A DNA stretch of 64,000 nucleotides from an uncultured Dehalococcoidia bacterium (GTDB lineage Bacteria > Chloroflexota > Dehalococcoidia > Lucifugimonadales > UBA3495): positions 181,335 to 245,334 of the forward strand of contig CATOSP010000003.1 in NCBI GenBank assembly GCA_951812625.1, in the 5' to 3' direction. The position numbers were made by a program, and so were the translations under genes. Below, piece after piece: positions 1 through 8,854 of the stretch. Every line of letters begins with the position of its first letter. The first letter of the stretch is position 1. A model generated the notes under the pieces. It worked only from the letters and a program-made list of their open reading frames with translations. It was not told where the DNA came from and did not search any database.

Positions 1-304
1 CGGCTGTGGGCAGCTTGGACCCCATGAACTTCTGGGTCCGGCGTTCCGCGTTGGGTTCGGGAGCAGCTTCGCCCAGGGTGCGGGGCGCATCCGACCCCCA
101 GCCGCCTCCGAAGCCGCCCAGGCTGTAGCGGTGAGAGTAGGGAGGCTCCAGGGTAGACCCCGCGGAGGTCCGCCTGATTGGAGTCTTGTACTTCTCAAGT
201 TCCGGGACCAGCCCTTTGACGGACGAAGCCAGGTACGGTTCAAGCTCCTCTGCTGAGGCGGTTACGTGCGTATCCGAGTCGTACACCTTGAATCCGTTTC
301 TCAT
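1..304 (-). CDS. Amidohydrolase family protein, N-terminal part (gene runs off the left edge)
   Basis: Only the first 101 codons are present. Reading starts at an ATG at 304 on the minus strand, behind a GAGGAG ribosome site (311-316). Residues 7-14 read VYDSDTHV, the D-x-D-x-H opening typical of amidohydrolase_2 (ACMSD-like) metal hydrolases, in which this strand-1 motif carries metal ligands. A Gly-rich stretch follows near residues 64-71. The rest of the TIM barrel lies outside the window, so substrate cannot be judged. It is divergent from the NCS2 permease. Family call is from the N-terminal motif only. Confidence 0.7.
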   Translation of the reverse strand, partial: MRNGFKVYDSDTHVTASAEELEPYLASSVKGLVPELEKYKTPIRRTSAGSTLEPPYSHRYSLGGFGGGWGSDAPRTLGEAAPEPNAERRTQKFMGSKLPTA

Positions 305-803
305 ATCCCGCTCCTCTACCGAATCTATAGACAACCGTAGCTTGGCCGTATTCTATCCGAAATACAGAGGTGAGAGGCAAAGCCGAATACCTCTAGTTCA
401 AACACCATTCGATGCAGCGGGGCAACGCCGCAATTCGGGCGGGCCGGTCCCGCCCAATCAGTCATCGCCAGGGCAATTGCCATTCTCACAATTCCTTTAT
501 GCAATCCTCTGGCATTACCACGAGTTTGTTACAACTTCCGGATAATATGAGAACGTTCTACTAGCACACACTTGCAATAGATGACGGAGCAACCAGGGTG
601 GCGGACGAGTTTGACGGCGTTCTGGCGAATTGTGGTTGGGCTGGCCACTGGTTGGGCTGGTCAATTGTAGATGAGGTAAGGAGACCGGACCGTTGTTCGC
701 ACGTCCTGCACCTGTGTGCGAATCAGCCTGAACGTTAGTCTGGAATGTTTACCAGCAATATCCTGCCGGTGCCCGATACACACTGAACTCCGCGAGAAAT
801 GCC
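305..803. other. Divergent intergenic region
   Basis: About 500 bases between the minus-strand amidohydrolase and the plus-strand permease. No credible coding frame is seen; the open frame across 186-545 is antisense to the amidohydrolase and then runs into non-coding sequence. The stretch should hold promoters for both genes, and bases 480-560 are AT-richer than the flanks, but I cannot assign a specific -35/-10 pair. Confidence 0.5.
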
Positions 804-2558
804 TTGGCAACACAACAGTCGAACGACCACATTCGATACGAGCCGGATGAGAGTTGTCCGCTCATCGTATCCACCATAGCCAGCTTTCAGGGAGTGCTGC
901 TGGTCCTGACGCCGATGGTGACGGCGGTGACAACCACCGCCCTCGTGGCAGGGCAGTCGGAAGCCTATCTTATCTGGGCCGCCTTTGCCTCCTTCCTGGT
1001 CTGCGGCGTGATCACGGCCCTCCAGGCCGGACGGGTCTGGAGGTTCGGCACGGGGCACGTACTGCTCACCGCAGCCAGCGTCTCCCTCATCGTAGTGAGC
1101 GTTCCCGCACTGTCGGCGGGAGGCCCTGGCCTGCTTGCCACAGTTATCGTCGCCGGTGCCCTTTCCCAATTTGCCCTGTCGCTGTGGTTGCCGCTGTTGC
1201 GCCGGATCATAACTCCCGTTGTCACCGGCACCGCGCTCATGCTGCTCGCCGCCACGGTCATACCCATCGCTGCAAACCGCGTAATCGTCCTGCCGGAAGG
1301 GGCAACGCCATTCTCCGGGCCGGCCGTCGGCCTCACCACCCTCGTCGTACTTGCCTTGCTGGGACTGCGGGTTTCGGGAGGATGGCGGCTCTGGGTCCCC
1401 GTCATCGCCATCGGCGCGGGCTGCATCGCTTCTATCCCCTTCGGGCTGTATAACTTCCAGCTGGTTGCCCAATCCCCGTGGGTGGGCATACCCGGCGTCT
1501 GGTTCCCCGACTTTGAGGTGCCGGAAGTCTCGGCTGTCGTTGCTTTGCTCCCTATGGCCATCATCGTGGTGATGATCAACGGCATCAAGAACATGGGAGA
1601 CAGCGTGGTGGTGCAGCGCCTCTCCCGCCGTTCTCCACCGGCGACCGATTACCGTCTGGTCCAGGGATCGCTGAACGCCAACGGGTTGGGGGTCCTGCTC
1701 AGCGGCCTTGCCGGGTCACCGCCGACGACCATCAACTCCGCGACCAGTGGCTCCCTCGTAAGCCTCACCGGGGTCGCCAGCCGGAACGTGGGGTACATAG
1801 CCGGGGCGATGCTCATAGCGCTGGCTTTCTCTCCCAAGCTGACGGCCTGCCTGCTGATCATCCCCGGCCCGGTCATGGGTGCCTACCTGCTGGTGGTTAT
1901 GGGGACCTACATAGTGGAGGGAATTCGGACTGTCGGACAGGAAGGGCTGGACCAGAAAAAGGCGCTGATAGTGGGGCTGGCGTTCTCCTTCGGCCTTGCT
2001 CTCGAGACCTCCGACATCATCGCCAGTTTGCCCGGCAATGTCTGGCTTCAGTTCCTGGATAACGGGCTTACTGCAGGCACCGTTGCGGTCGTGCTGATGA
2101 CCTGGTTCGCGGAACTCACCAGCCCAAGGGCAAGACGTCTGCAGGCACGACTGAGCGCGGACGCCCTGCCGGAAATTGACGGCTTCCTGCGTCAGGTGGC
2201 CGACAGGCTCAAGTGGGAAGAACGCGCCACCCAGAGATTGTGCGCTGCAGGAGAAGAAGTGTTGTGGAGCCTGATGGAAACCGGGAGCGAGGATAAGCCG
2301 GACACTCCGAGGCGGCTGTCAGTTGTGGCGCGACCCGGCAACAACCTGGTCGAGCTTGAATTCTTCTCTTCGTTGCCGGGGGACAACCTGCAGGACCGGC
2401 TGGCCTATATGAGCGATGACGCCCCCCAGGAAAACGAGGCAGCCTTCCGCTTGCTCACCCACTACGCCCAGTCGGTCCGGCACCAGAAGTATCACGGAGT
2501 AGACATTGTGCATGTGACCGTTGCGGATCAACCCAGCAGGGGAGTCGGGATAAGTTAA
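804..2558 (+). CDS. NCS2 (SLC23-type) purine/uracil permease with an extra C-terminal domain
   Basis: Integral membrane transporter of 584 residues, probably H+ or Na+ symport of a nucleobase or related compound. Strongly hydrophobic helices fill about residues 20-440. The NCS2-type segments GLAGSPPTT and SLTGVASRNVGY are present around residues 300-330. The start used is TTG 804, the only one that keeps the first helix; the ribosome site is weak. After the last helix, about 140 residues (roughly 445-584) form a soluble domain with a helix RLCAAGEEVLWSLM that recalls the N-box of RsbW-type ATPases, though no ATP-binding glycines are obvious. Family call is firm; substrate and tail function are inference. 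Confidence 0.85.
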   Translation: MATQQSNDHIRYEPDESCPLIVSTIASFQGVLLVLTPMVTAVTTTALVAGQSEAYLIWAAFASFLVCGVITALQAGRVWRFGTGHVLLTAASVSLIVVSVPALSAGGPGLLATVIVAGALSQFALSLWLPLLRRIITPVVTGTALMLLAATVIPIAANRVIVLPEGATPFSGPAVGLTTLVVLALLGLRVSGGWRLWVPVIAIGAGCIASIPFGLYNFQLVAQSPWVGIPGVWFPDFEVPEVSAVVALLPMAIIVVMINGIKNMGDSVVVQRLSRRSPPATDYRLVQGSLNANGLGVLLSGLAGSPPTTINSATSGSLVSLTGVASRNVGYIAGAMLIALAFSPKLTACLLIIPGPVMGAYLLVVMGTYIVEGIRTVGQEGLDQKKALIVGLAFSFGLALETSDIIASLPGNVWLQFLDNGLTAGTVAVVLMTWFAELTSPRARRLQARLSADALPEIDGFLRQVADRLKWEERATQRLCAAGEEVLWSLMETGSEDKPDTPRRLSVVARPGNNLVELEFFSSLPGDNLQDRLAYMSDDAPQENEAAFRLLTHYAQSVRHQKYHGVDIVHVTVADQPSRGVGIS

Positions 2559-2922
2559 GAGGCGGGTTTTCGTAGGGCTACCGCGTTTGGCCTCTGATAA
2601 CCTGCGCCGCCAGGTAGCCGTAGCGATTTCTATGCTGTGGATTTAGAGGAGGGCCGGGGCGAAGATGCCGCTCCGTTGATGGAACGTGGTCAGATGCCTC
2701 AACCATCTGCCGCCGGGTCCGGCCAGGAAGATTTACCACTGCCAGCCGACGAACAGGAGCAGTACGTTCCCGGTGGCGTACTTGTGCCCGTCTATCGACT
2801 GGAGATGCTACGTCCACTCCCACCGCACCCCGAGGGTGTCCTGCAACAGATAGACGGCTGCCAGCGCCACCACGCGCAATCAACCAACCCCACCTGTAGC
2901 CCAAGAGTAGCGTCCTGGACGG
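2559..2922. other. Intergenic stretch with a possible decayed membrane-protein fragment on the minus strand
   Basis: About 360 bases between the permease and the M24 gene. No intact gene. On the minus strand one frame reads VALAAVYLLQDTLGVRWEW, then a stop, then NVLLLFVGW, another stop, and FLAGPGG. These are hydrophobic, protein-like pieces interrupted by stops, so this may be the remnant of a membrane protein. Evidence is thin. Confidence 0.25.
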
Positions 2923-4074
2923 TCAATTTGCGGTCAGGCCCGTCCCCATCTTCGTCAGCGTCTCGCACCCATTGGTAGTGACCAGCACGGTGTCCCCCAC
3001 CGACATTGCCAGCCTCTGGTCCCAGTCCAGCAGGACCATGTGCATGAAGATAACCATGTTGGGCTCCAGCGCCACCGGGTTGTCCCTGAATATCATGGGC
3101 CAGTCCATCCAGGTTGGCGGGTACAGTGCCCCCAGGCTGTATCCGCAGGCGTTCAGCCGGTGATCCCCGAAACCGGACTGGTCCAGCGACTCGGCGTGGG
3201 CGTCGAATACATCGCCGAAGGTGGAACCGGGACGGGCAGCGTCCTTGCAGGCTTGAAGCGCGTCGCAGCAGGCGGCGTGCATGGCCCGTTGCTGTTGGCC
3301 TGGTTCGCCGGTGAGGATCGTCCGCATCAGGCAGGAATGGTAATGGCGGTAAGCTCCGCCGAACTCCAGTTGCAATTGGTCGTTCGCGTCCAGCGCTCGG
3401 TAGCCCGTGAAATTCCTGACCATCAGGGCGTTCTCCCCCGACCCTATGATGAACCGGGAGGCCGCGTAGTCGCCTCCGCCGTTAAAGACCGCAGACTGCA
3501 TCCCGGCCAACACCTCCTGCTCCGGCGTGCCGGGCCTGGCCAGTTGTTGCGCTGCCGCCAGTGCGTCATCGGCAAGGGCCGCAGCCTTGCGAACGTATTC
3601 CAGTTCAGCGTCGCTCTTGACCAATCTCAAGCGGCTCACAAGCTCGGAGCTGTCCTCGTATTCGCAGCGGCCCTTAATGGCGGCTTTGACGTATTCCCAC
3701 CGCTGTCCCGTCAGGCACCACGCATCCATCTCGACCCCCAGCCGCTGGCCCCGACAGCCCTGCTCTTCCAGTATCTGCCAGAGGTCCTGGGCAGGGTTGC
3801 TGCCCGCGCTGTCAACCCAGATGTGGACGTCCTCGATCACCGAGGTCAACCGGGCCTGTCGCAGGTCGGCAGACCTCGTCAGCAGGACCAGCTTGCCGTC
3901 CGCACCGAGATAAAGGCATTGGAACTGCGAGTATCCCGTGGTGTCATACCCGGTCAGGTAGTACATGCTTTCCTGCCGGAAAATCAGCAGGGCCGCCAAC
4001 CCTTTGTCCTGCAATTCCGCGACAACCCTCTCCCGGCGCGCGGCCAACTCTTGCTCGGTAAAATGCAGTGGCAT
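2923..4074 (-). CDS. M24 family metallopeptidase-fold protein, creatinase/ectoine-hydrolase-like
   Basis: 383 residues with the two-domain 'pita-bread' layout: an N-terminal creatinase domain (about 1-150) and a C-terminal M24 domain (about 155-383). A good AGGAG ribosome site precedes ATG 4074. In true aminopeptidases the first Asp ligands sit in D-x-G-x(n)-D; here the equivalent segment LQLEFGGAYRHYHSCLMRT lacks both Asp. The later GYSLGALYPPTWMDW and the missing ligands resemble creatinase and DoeA ectoine hydrolase, which hydrolyse C-N bonds without the metal pair. A hydrolase of a small amide or guanidino compound is therefore likelier than an Xaa-Pro peptidase. It is divergent from the phosphotriesterase-like gene. 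Confidence 0.85.
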   Translation of the reverse strand: MPLHFTEQELAARRERVVAELQDKGLAALLIFRQESMYYLTGYDTTGYSQFQCLYLGADGKLVLLTRSADLRQARLTSVIEDVHIWVDSAGSNPAQDLWQILEEQGCRGQRLGVEMDAWCLTGQRWEYVKAAIKGRCEYEDSSELVSRLRLVKSDAELEYVRKAAALADDALAAAQQLARPGTPEQEVLAGMQSAVFNGGGDYAASRFIIGSGENALMVRNFTGYRALDANDQLQLEFGGAYRHYHSCLMRTILTGEPGQQQRAMHAACCDALQACKDAARPGSTFGDVFDAHAESLDQSGFGDHRLNACGYSLGALYPPTWMDWPMIFRDNPVALEPNMVIFMHMVLLDWDQRLAMSVGDTVLVTTNGCETLTKMGTGLTAN

Positions 4075-4288
4075 TTCGTTGCTCCTGGCGCCTGCTGTAG
4101 GGACCGTTTCCGACTATGGTGGGGCAGTCGATTGATTCTATCACCGCAGCAGGAGGTGGAAGCGGAGTGGAGGCGGGATGCAAATGAAGCCAACGCCTGT
4201 ATAATCCGCTGAGACGCATCCCCGGAATCAAGGCCGCAAGGAGGCGGAAGCGGGGCGGCGGGATTCAGTGACCAAGCGGAGGTGTCGT

Positions 4289-5248
4289 ATGGCAACCATA
4301 AACTCGGTGCTGGGCCCACTGGATACGGCAAACCTCGGGTTTACCTTGCCCCATGAGCACCTGATCGATTCGTCTGCCGGCATCAGGGCTACATATCCCG
4401 AGCTGGAATTCCGCGACGAGGCCCTGGACATGGCCCTCGAGTCCTTCACCAACGCCAAGAATGGCGGGGTCGATACCGTGGTTGAAGTATCGCCCCTGGA
4501 CCTGGGGCGAGATGTTGTGCTGATGAAGGAGGTCTCGGAGCGAACGGGGGTGCAGTTTATTTGCTGCACCGGCTGCTGGCTGGATGTTCCCCGCAGCTTC
4601 TGGGGCAGGGACAAGGATTTCATCGCCGACCTCTGGGTGCGCGAGATCGAGCATGGGATCGAGGGTACGGGAATCAGGGCCGGCATCATAAAGGTGGCGA
4701 CCAGTGACCCGATTACCGAGCAGGAAGAGTTGATGCTGCGGGCCTCAGCCCGGACGCACCGGCGCACCGGCGTCCCCGTTACCACCCACACGCCGGCCGA
4801 GTCGCGGATAGGCGAAGAGCAGGTGCGAATCCTGAAAGAGGAAGGGGTTGAGCCTCACCACATATACGTGGGCCACCTCAACAACACCCTTGACCCGGAC
4901 TACCACAGGGAGTTGGCCCGGCTCGGCGTGTGGCTGGGCTGGGACATCAACAATCCATACGGCCGCCCCAACCAGCCTCCGTGGCAGCATAAGACCGATT
5001 ATCTGAAAGAGCGGTTGGACGAAGGGCTGGCCTCCAACATGATGCTGTCCCATGACTGGAACGTTGTCCTGTCCCGGATCGGCTCGTCTGGGTTCCCCAA
5101 CCGGAACCAGAACCCTGACGGATACCTCTGGCTCAGCCGCGCCATCATCCCCAGGTTGGTGGAGTCAGGGGTCCCGGAAACCGTGATTGACCGGATGATG
5201 ATCGAGAACCCCAGGCGGTACTTTGAGGGGGCGCGGGCGTCTGACTGA
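4289..5248 (+). CDS. Phosphotriesterase family (PTE-like) metal-dependent hydrolase
   Basis: 319-residue TIM-barrel hydrolase. Start chosen at ATG 4289 because GGAGG lies 6 bases upstream; a GTG at 4268 would add 7 residues but covers that site. The metal set is visible: PHEHL (His22, His24), a strand IIKVA carrying the lysine usually carbamylated, TTHTPA, GHLNNT and SHDWN. Members of this family act on lactones, phosphotriesters or other esters; the substrate here is unknown. It opens a same-strand series with the SnoaL-like, SDR and M19 genes, suggesting a catabolic operon. Confidence 0.9.
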   Translation: MATINSVLGPLDTANLGFTLPHEHLIDSSAGIRATYPELEFRDEALDMALESFTNAKNGGVDTVVEVSPLDLGRDVVLMKEVSERTGVQFICCTGCWLDVPRSFWGRDKDFIADLWVREIEHGIEGTGIRAGIIKVATSDPITEQEELMLRASARTHRRTGVPVTTHTPAESRIGEEQVRILKEEGVEPHHIYVGHLNNTLDPDYHRELARLGVWLGWDINNPYGRPNQPPWQHKTDYLKERLDEGLASNMMLSHDWNVVLSRIGSSGFPNRNQNPDGYLWLSRAIIPRLVESGVPETVIDRMMIENPRRYFEGARASD

Positions 5249-5340
5249 CCGGCCGCATCCTTTTGACTGAGATCGTTGCCCCATACCCTGTGCCGGTCGG
5301 CATGACCGCTGAGGATCCTTTCCCTGGAGGAAATCAGGCA

Positions 5341-5805
5341 ATGAGTTTGGAGGACATCGAACGCAGGCTTCGAGCCTTGGAAGACGTAGAGGAGATCAAG
5401 TGCCTCAAGGGCCGTTACTGCACCTACTGCGACGACAACTATGATGCCGACAAGATCGCCAGCCTGTTCATCGAAGACGCGGTTTGGGACGGCGGCATCC
5501 GGGGCAAAGCTGAAGGGCGGGATGGAATCCGCGAATTCTTCGTCAACGCTTCAAACAGGCTCCCCTTTGCCGTCCACATGGTGATGAACCCCATCATCGA
5601 GGTGAATGGGGACACTGCCACCGGCATCTGGTACCTGTTCCAGGCCTGCACCTACGCCGACGGCGACCGGCCCGTATGGGGCTCGGCAAGGTACGACGAG
5701 GAGTACGTCAGGGTAGACGGCGTCTGGATGTTCAAACACCTGAAGCTGACGTCCCACTTCTGGACTCCCTTCGACCAGGGGTGGGTCAAGGCACAGTTCG
5801 TGTAG
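5341..5805 (+). CDS. SnoaL-like / NTF2-fold protein
   Basis: 154 residues from ATG 5341, preceded by GGAGG about 10 bases upstream; upstream in-frame starts (5263, 5302) would add a low-complexity leader with no better ribosome site. Features match the SnoaL_4 group: N-terminal helix IERRLRALEDVEEIKCLKGRYCTY, then DADKIASLFIEDAVWDGG and AEGRDGIREFF. Such proteins are small cone-shaped isomerases, hydrolases or accessory subunits of ring-modifying pathways. It sits 92 bases after the PTE-like gene and 11 bases before the SDR gene, so it is very likely co-transcribed. Exact reaction unknown. Confidence 0.85.
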   Translation: MSLEDIERRLRALEDVEEIKCLKGRYCTYCDDNYDADKIASLFIEDAVWDGGIRGKAEGRDGIREFFVNASNRLPFAVHMVMNPIIEVNGDTATGIWYLFQACTYADGDRPVWGSARYDEEYVRVDGVWMFKHLKLTSHFWTPFDQGWVKAQFV

Positions 5806-5816
5806 GCAGGCTGGTT

Positions 5817-6593
5817 ATGGGACAGATGGACGGAATGGTCGCAATCGTTACTGGCGCAAGCCGGGGATTGGGGCGGGCCATCGCTAAAGAGTACGCAAGG
5901 GAAGGCGCTAGCGTGGTCATCTGCGCCCGCAGCCACTCCCCAACCGGCTTGACCGGGACCCTGGAAGAGACGGCCACAGACATCGGTAATGCCGGGGGAG
6001 AGGTCTTTGCCATTAACTGCGACGTGATCGATGAGTCCCAGGTCAATGAAATGGTCCGCCAGGCGGTGGAACGTTACGGCAGGATAGACGTGCTTTTCAA
6101 CAACGCCGGTGCAATGGTGCTGGGGGAGTCGATCCTGGAGATTGACCCCACCCGTTGGGAGCAGCTCATGCGCGTCAACGTGACTGGCCCCTACCTGTGC
6201 AGCCGGGCCGTGCTTCCGGTAATGATGGAGCAGCAACGCGGCAGCATCATCAACATCGGTTCCAGGATGGCCACCGACCCAGCGCAGGGCGGCGGTGTCC
6301 TCTACAGCGCCAGCAAGGCGGCGGTGCACATGTTCAGCCTCTGCCTGGCCGACGAAGTGCGGGACTACAACATCGCGGTCAATATCCTCAGTCCAGGCGC
6401 ACTGCGCAGTGAGGGCTCCGCGGCAATCCCGTGGACGCAGCGCGATTGGCACGATAGGGTAGACCCCAGCGCCGTTGGTCCCTGCGCCGTGTACCTGGCC
6501 TTGCAGGATGCCAGCACCTTCACCGGGCAACTGGCCGCCCGCGCCGACTTCGGCGCTACCTGGGGGCCGGGCGTCGAGCCCTCAAGTCGATAG
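5817..6593 (+). CDS. Short-chain dehydrogenase/reductase (SDR)
   Basis: 258-residue classical SDR. The start is ATG 5817, just past the SnoaL-like stop; longer upstream extensions overlap that gene. The cofactor loop TGASRGLG is at residues 12-19, NNAG follows a LFNNAGAMV strand, the catalytic Ser lies in INIGSRMAT and the catalytic pair is YSASK. CARS after strand 2 suggests NADP(H) preference (Arg), which is inference. It likely oxidises or reduces a hydroxyl/keto intermediate of the same pathway as its neighbours. Confidence 0.92.
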   Translation: MGQMDGMVAIVTGASRGLGRAIAKEYAREGASVVICARSHSPTGLTGTLEETATDIGNAGGEVFAINCDVIDESQVNEMVRQAVERYGRIDVLFNNAGAMVLGESILEIDPTRWEQLMRVNVTGPYLCSRAVLPVMMEQQRGSIINIGSRMATDPAQGGGVLYSASKAAVHMFSLCLADEVRDYNIAVNILSPGALRSEGSAAIPWTQRDWHDRVDPSAVGPCAVYLALQDASTFTGQLAARADFGATWGPGVEPSSR

Positions 6594-6638
6594 GATTCCA
6601 GGGCGGACGCATGTGCTTGCCTTGAACGGAGTTGCATT

Positions 6639-7760
6639 ATGACGCCTGGCCGATTTCACTTCGTCAGTCAACTGGGCCGTGTCCCTTCCATGACTGTACC
6701 CCTCGACCGGCAGCAGGAAATCAGGTTTCAACGTCTCATGGAAGAGTCGATAATGATCGACCTCCACCAGCATCCGATGGTCCTGCCCGAGGACTTCAGC
6801 CAGTACTGGGAGTACCTGCGCGGCGACAGCTACGTCTGGGGCTATGACGCTGTTAAGGAAGGCGGCTTCACCGCCGTGGGAACGGCCAACGTCTTTCGCG
6901 GAATGCTGCACACCAGCGAGATGTCCTTCATCCGGTTTTCCGACCTGCTGGATGAGATCACCATGATGATTTCGGATATTTCGAGGCATGACAATGTCCT
7001 CCGTGTCAGCAACGCAGCCGAAATAGAGTCGGCAAAGCAGCAGGGAAAGGTGGGGTTCCTGCCCACGGTGGAGCACCTCGCCATCGGCAACGAGCTAAAC
7101 CTGGTGGATGTGCTCTACAACGCGGGGATACGCCTGGCCGGCCTGACCTACAGTCGCAAGGCCTACATCGGCGACGGCATCTTTGAACGCAACGACGGGG
7201 GCCTCAGTGACTTCGGTCTGGAGGTCGTTCAGCGCATGAACGACCTGGGCATGGTCGTCGATGTGTCTCACGCATCCTTCCGCACCGCGATGGACGCCAT
7301 CGAGGCGTCGGAAACTCCCGTGACCTTCAGTCATGACGGTTCCTACACCCTCGCCAGCGACAGCTTCCAGGCCCGCCGGTTGAGAAAGGACGAGGAGTTG
7401 CTGGCCTGCGCCCGGAAGGGCGGCATCATCGGGATCACCGCCGTACCCAACCGTCTCAGCAACGACCCGGAGCAGAGCATAGAATGTGTGCTGGACCACT
7501 ACGATTACATGGTCAAGCTGGTTGGAGCCGACCACGTGGCCATCGGCACCGATACCAGCATCGGAGACATGGTGGGCGTGGGACAGGTAGTGATGGGGCG
7601 CACCGGCCCCGCTCCTGCGCCCTATCTCAACGGTCTGGAGTCTCCCGCTGACGGCAAGAACATCATCCGCGGCCTCATAGCGCGCGGCTACTCCGATGAG
7701 GACGTAAGGAAAATCGCTGGTGGCAATGCCATGGCATTTTTCCGGCGGATCATGGGTTGA
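6639..7760 (+). CDS. Peptidase M19 / renal-dipeptidase-like protein
   Basis: 373 residues, TIM-barrel zinc hydrolase of the membrane dipeptidase family. ATG 6639 has GGAG 7 bases upstream. Conserved pieces are IDLHQHP near the N-terminus (canonically DGHND), the Glu-bearing PTVEH, VVDVSHAS, FSHDGSY and AIGTDTS. The His/Asp variation in the first motif puts it among M19 relatives whose substrates are not plain dipeptides. It follows the SDR gene by 45 bases and closes the first catabolic series. Confidence 0.85.
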   Translation: MTPGRFHFVSQLGRVPSMTVPLDRQQEIRFQRLMEESIMIDLHQHPMVLPEDFSQYWEYLRGDSYVWGYDAVKEGGFTAVGTANVFRGMLHTSEMSFIRFSDLLDEITMMISDISRHDNVLRVSNAAEIESAKQQGKVGFLPTVEHLAIGNELNLVDVLYNAGIRLAGLTYSRKAYIGDGIFERNDGGLSDFGLEVVQRMNDLGMVVDVSHASFRTAMDAIEASETPVTFSHDGSYTLASDSFQARRLRKDEELLACARKGGIIGITAVPNRLSNDPEQSIECVLDHYDYMVKLVGADHVAIGTDTSIGDMVGVGQVVMGRTGPAPAPYLNGLESPADGKNIIRGLIARGYSDEDVRKIAGGNAMAFFRRIMG

Positions 7761-7859
7761 CTCACGTACCCTGGCGCTTGTTGACGGAGGTGCCCGGCAC
7801 TCCTAAACTCCCAATCACCGAGGGTATTCCCAATTCAGATTCCACTTGATGGGGTAGAT

Positions 7860-8819
7860 ATGGCCCAGCAGAGAATCGGCATGGCGATAACCGCCTCCGA
7901 CAGTAACGCCGCCCTGGCAGCGGTAGACGACCTGGAAAATCGCGGGATTGGCGCCGCCTGGATGACCAGCGGCAGCACCGGCGGGGGAGACAGCCTCAGC
8001 GTTTTCGCCGCCGCCGCGCCCCGTACCGAGAGCATCATGTTCGGCACGGCTATAACCCAGACCTTCCCCCGCCATCCCATCGCCGTGGCCCAGCAGGTCC
8101 TGACCCTGGCCCAGCTGGCTCCCAACCGGTTCCGGCTGGGGTTGGGCACCAGCGGCCAGGGAGGCGTCGAGCAGACCCTTGGCGTCCGCTTCCGCGCGCC
8201 CCTGGCCCACCTGCGGGAGTATGTGCGCATCCTGAAAGCGTTGCTGCAGGAAGGGTCGGTCGACTACTCCGGTCGTCATTACCAGGCCCACACCAGCATC
8301 CCCGCACCTGTGGACGTGCCGGTGATGGCTGCTGCCCTTGGCGAGGGCGCATTCGAGATGTGCGGCGCAGAAGCCGACGGCGCGATCAGTTGGGTATGCC
8401 CCGGTGTCTACCTGCGTGATGTGGCCCTTCCGGCCATGCAGCGTGGAGCCGAGCAGTCAGGTCGCCCCACGCCTCCGCTGATCGCCCACGTTCCCGTGTG
8501 CGTCCACGACAACCCCGACGAAGCGCGGGAAGCCGTCGCCCAGCAATTCAGGGGCTTTGCCGTGGCGCCCTTCTACCGCAACATGTTCCACAACGCCGGG
8601 TTTCCCGAGGTTGCCGAGGGTGTCTGGAGCCCTGGCATGGTCGACGCCGTGGCGGTCACGGGAAACGAGGAGCAGGCAACGGAGGGACTCTTGGAACTGC
8701 TAGCCATTGGCGCAGCCGAACTCATGGCATCTCCCGTGCCCGCCGGTCCGGACCGGGGGGAATCGCTGGAGCGCACTATGAGGCTTCTGGCCCAGGTCTC
8801 CCGGTCGGTGGCCGGGTAG
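7860..8819 (+). CDS. LLM class flavin-dependent oxidoreductase (1)
   Basis: 319 residues, bacterial-luciferase-like TIM barrel using FMN or F420. Typical segments: an N-terminal MAQQRIGMAIT strand, IMFGTAITQTFPRHPIAVAQQ, the luciferase-family RFRLGLGTSGQ, and LREYVRILKALL with a Y-x-G-R-HY motif. ATG 7860 follows a G-rich ribosome site. The C-terminal part (MASPVPAGPDRGESLERTMRLL) is typical of the family. It is the first of two adjacent LLM genes spaced 35 bases, probably one operon. Likely a monooxygenase or F420-dependent reductase; substrate unknown. Confidence 0.9.
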   Translation: MAQQRIGMAITASDSNAALAAVDDLENRGIGAAWMTSGSTGGGDSLSVFAAAAPRTESIMFGTAITQTFPRHPIAVAQQVLTLAQLAPNRFRLGLGTSGQGGVEQTLGVRFRAPLAHLREYVRILKALLQEGSVDYSGRHYQAHTSIPAPVDVPVMAAALGEGAFEMCGAEADGAISWVCPGVYLRDVALPAMQRGAEQSGRPTPPLIAHVPVCVHDNPDEAREAVAQQFRGFAVAPFYRNMFHNAGFPEVAEGVWSPGMVDAVAVTGNEEQATEGLLELLAIGAAELMASPVPAGPDRGESLERTMRLLAQVSRSVAG

Positions 8820-8854
8820 GTAGCGAGGCCGGGGCAATCAGATAGGAGTTACCC

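Noticed and set aside
186..545. 119-codon plus-strand frame
   Set aside because: The first third is antisense to the amidohydrolase start; the rest is low-complexity with no ribosome site.
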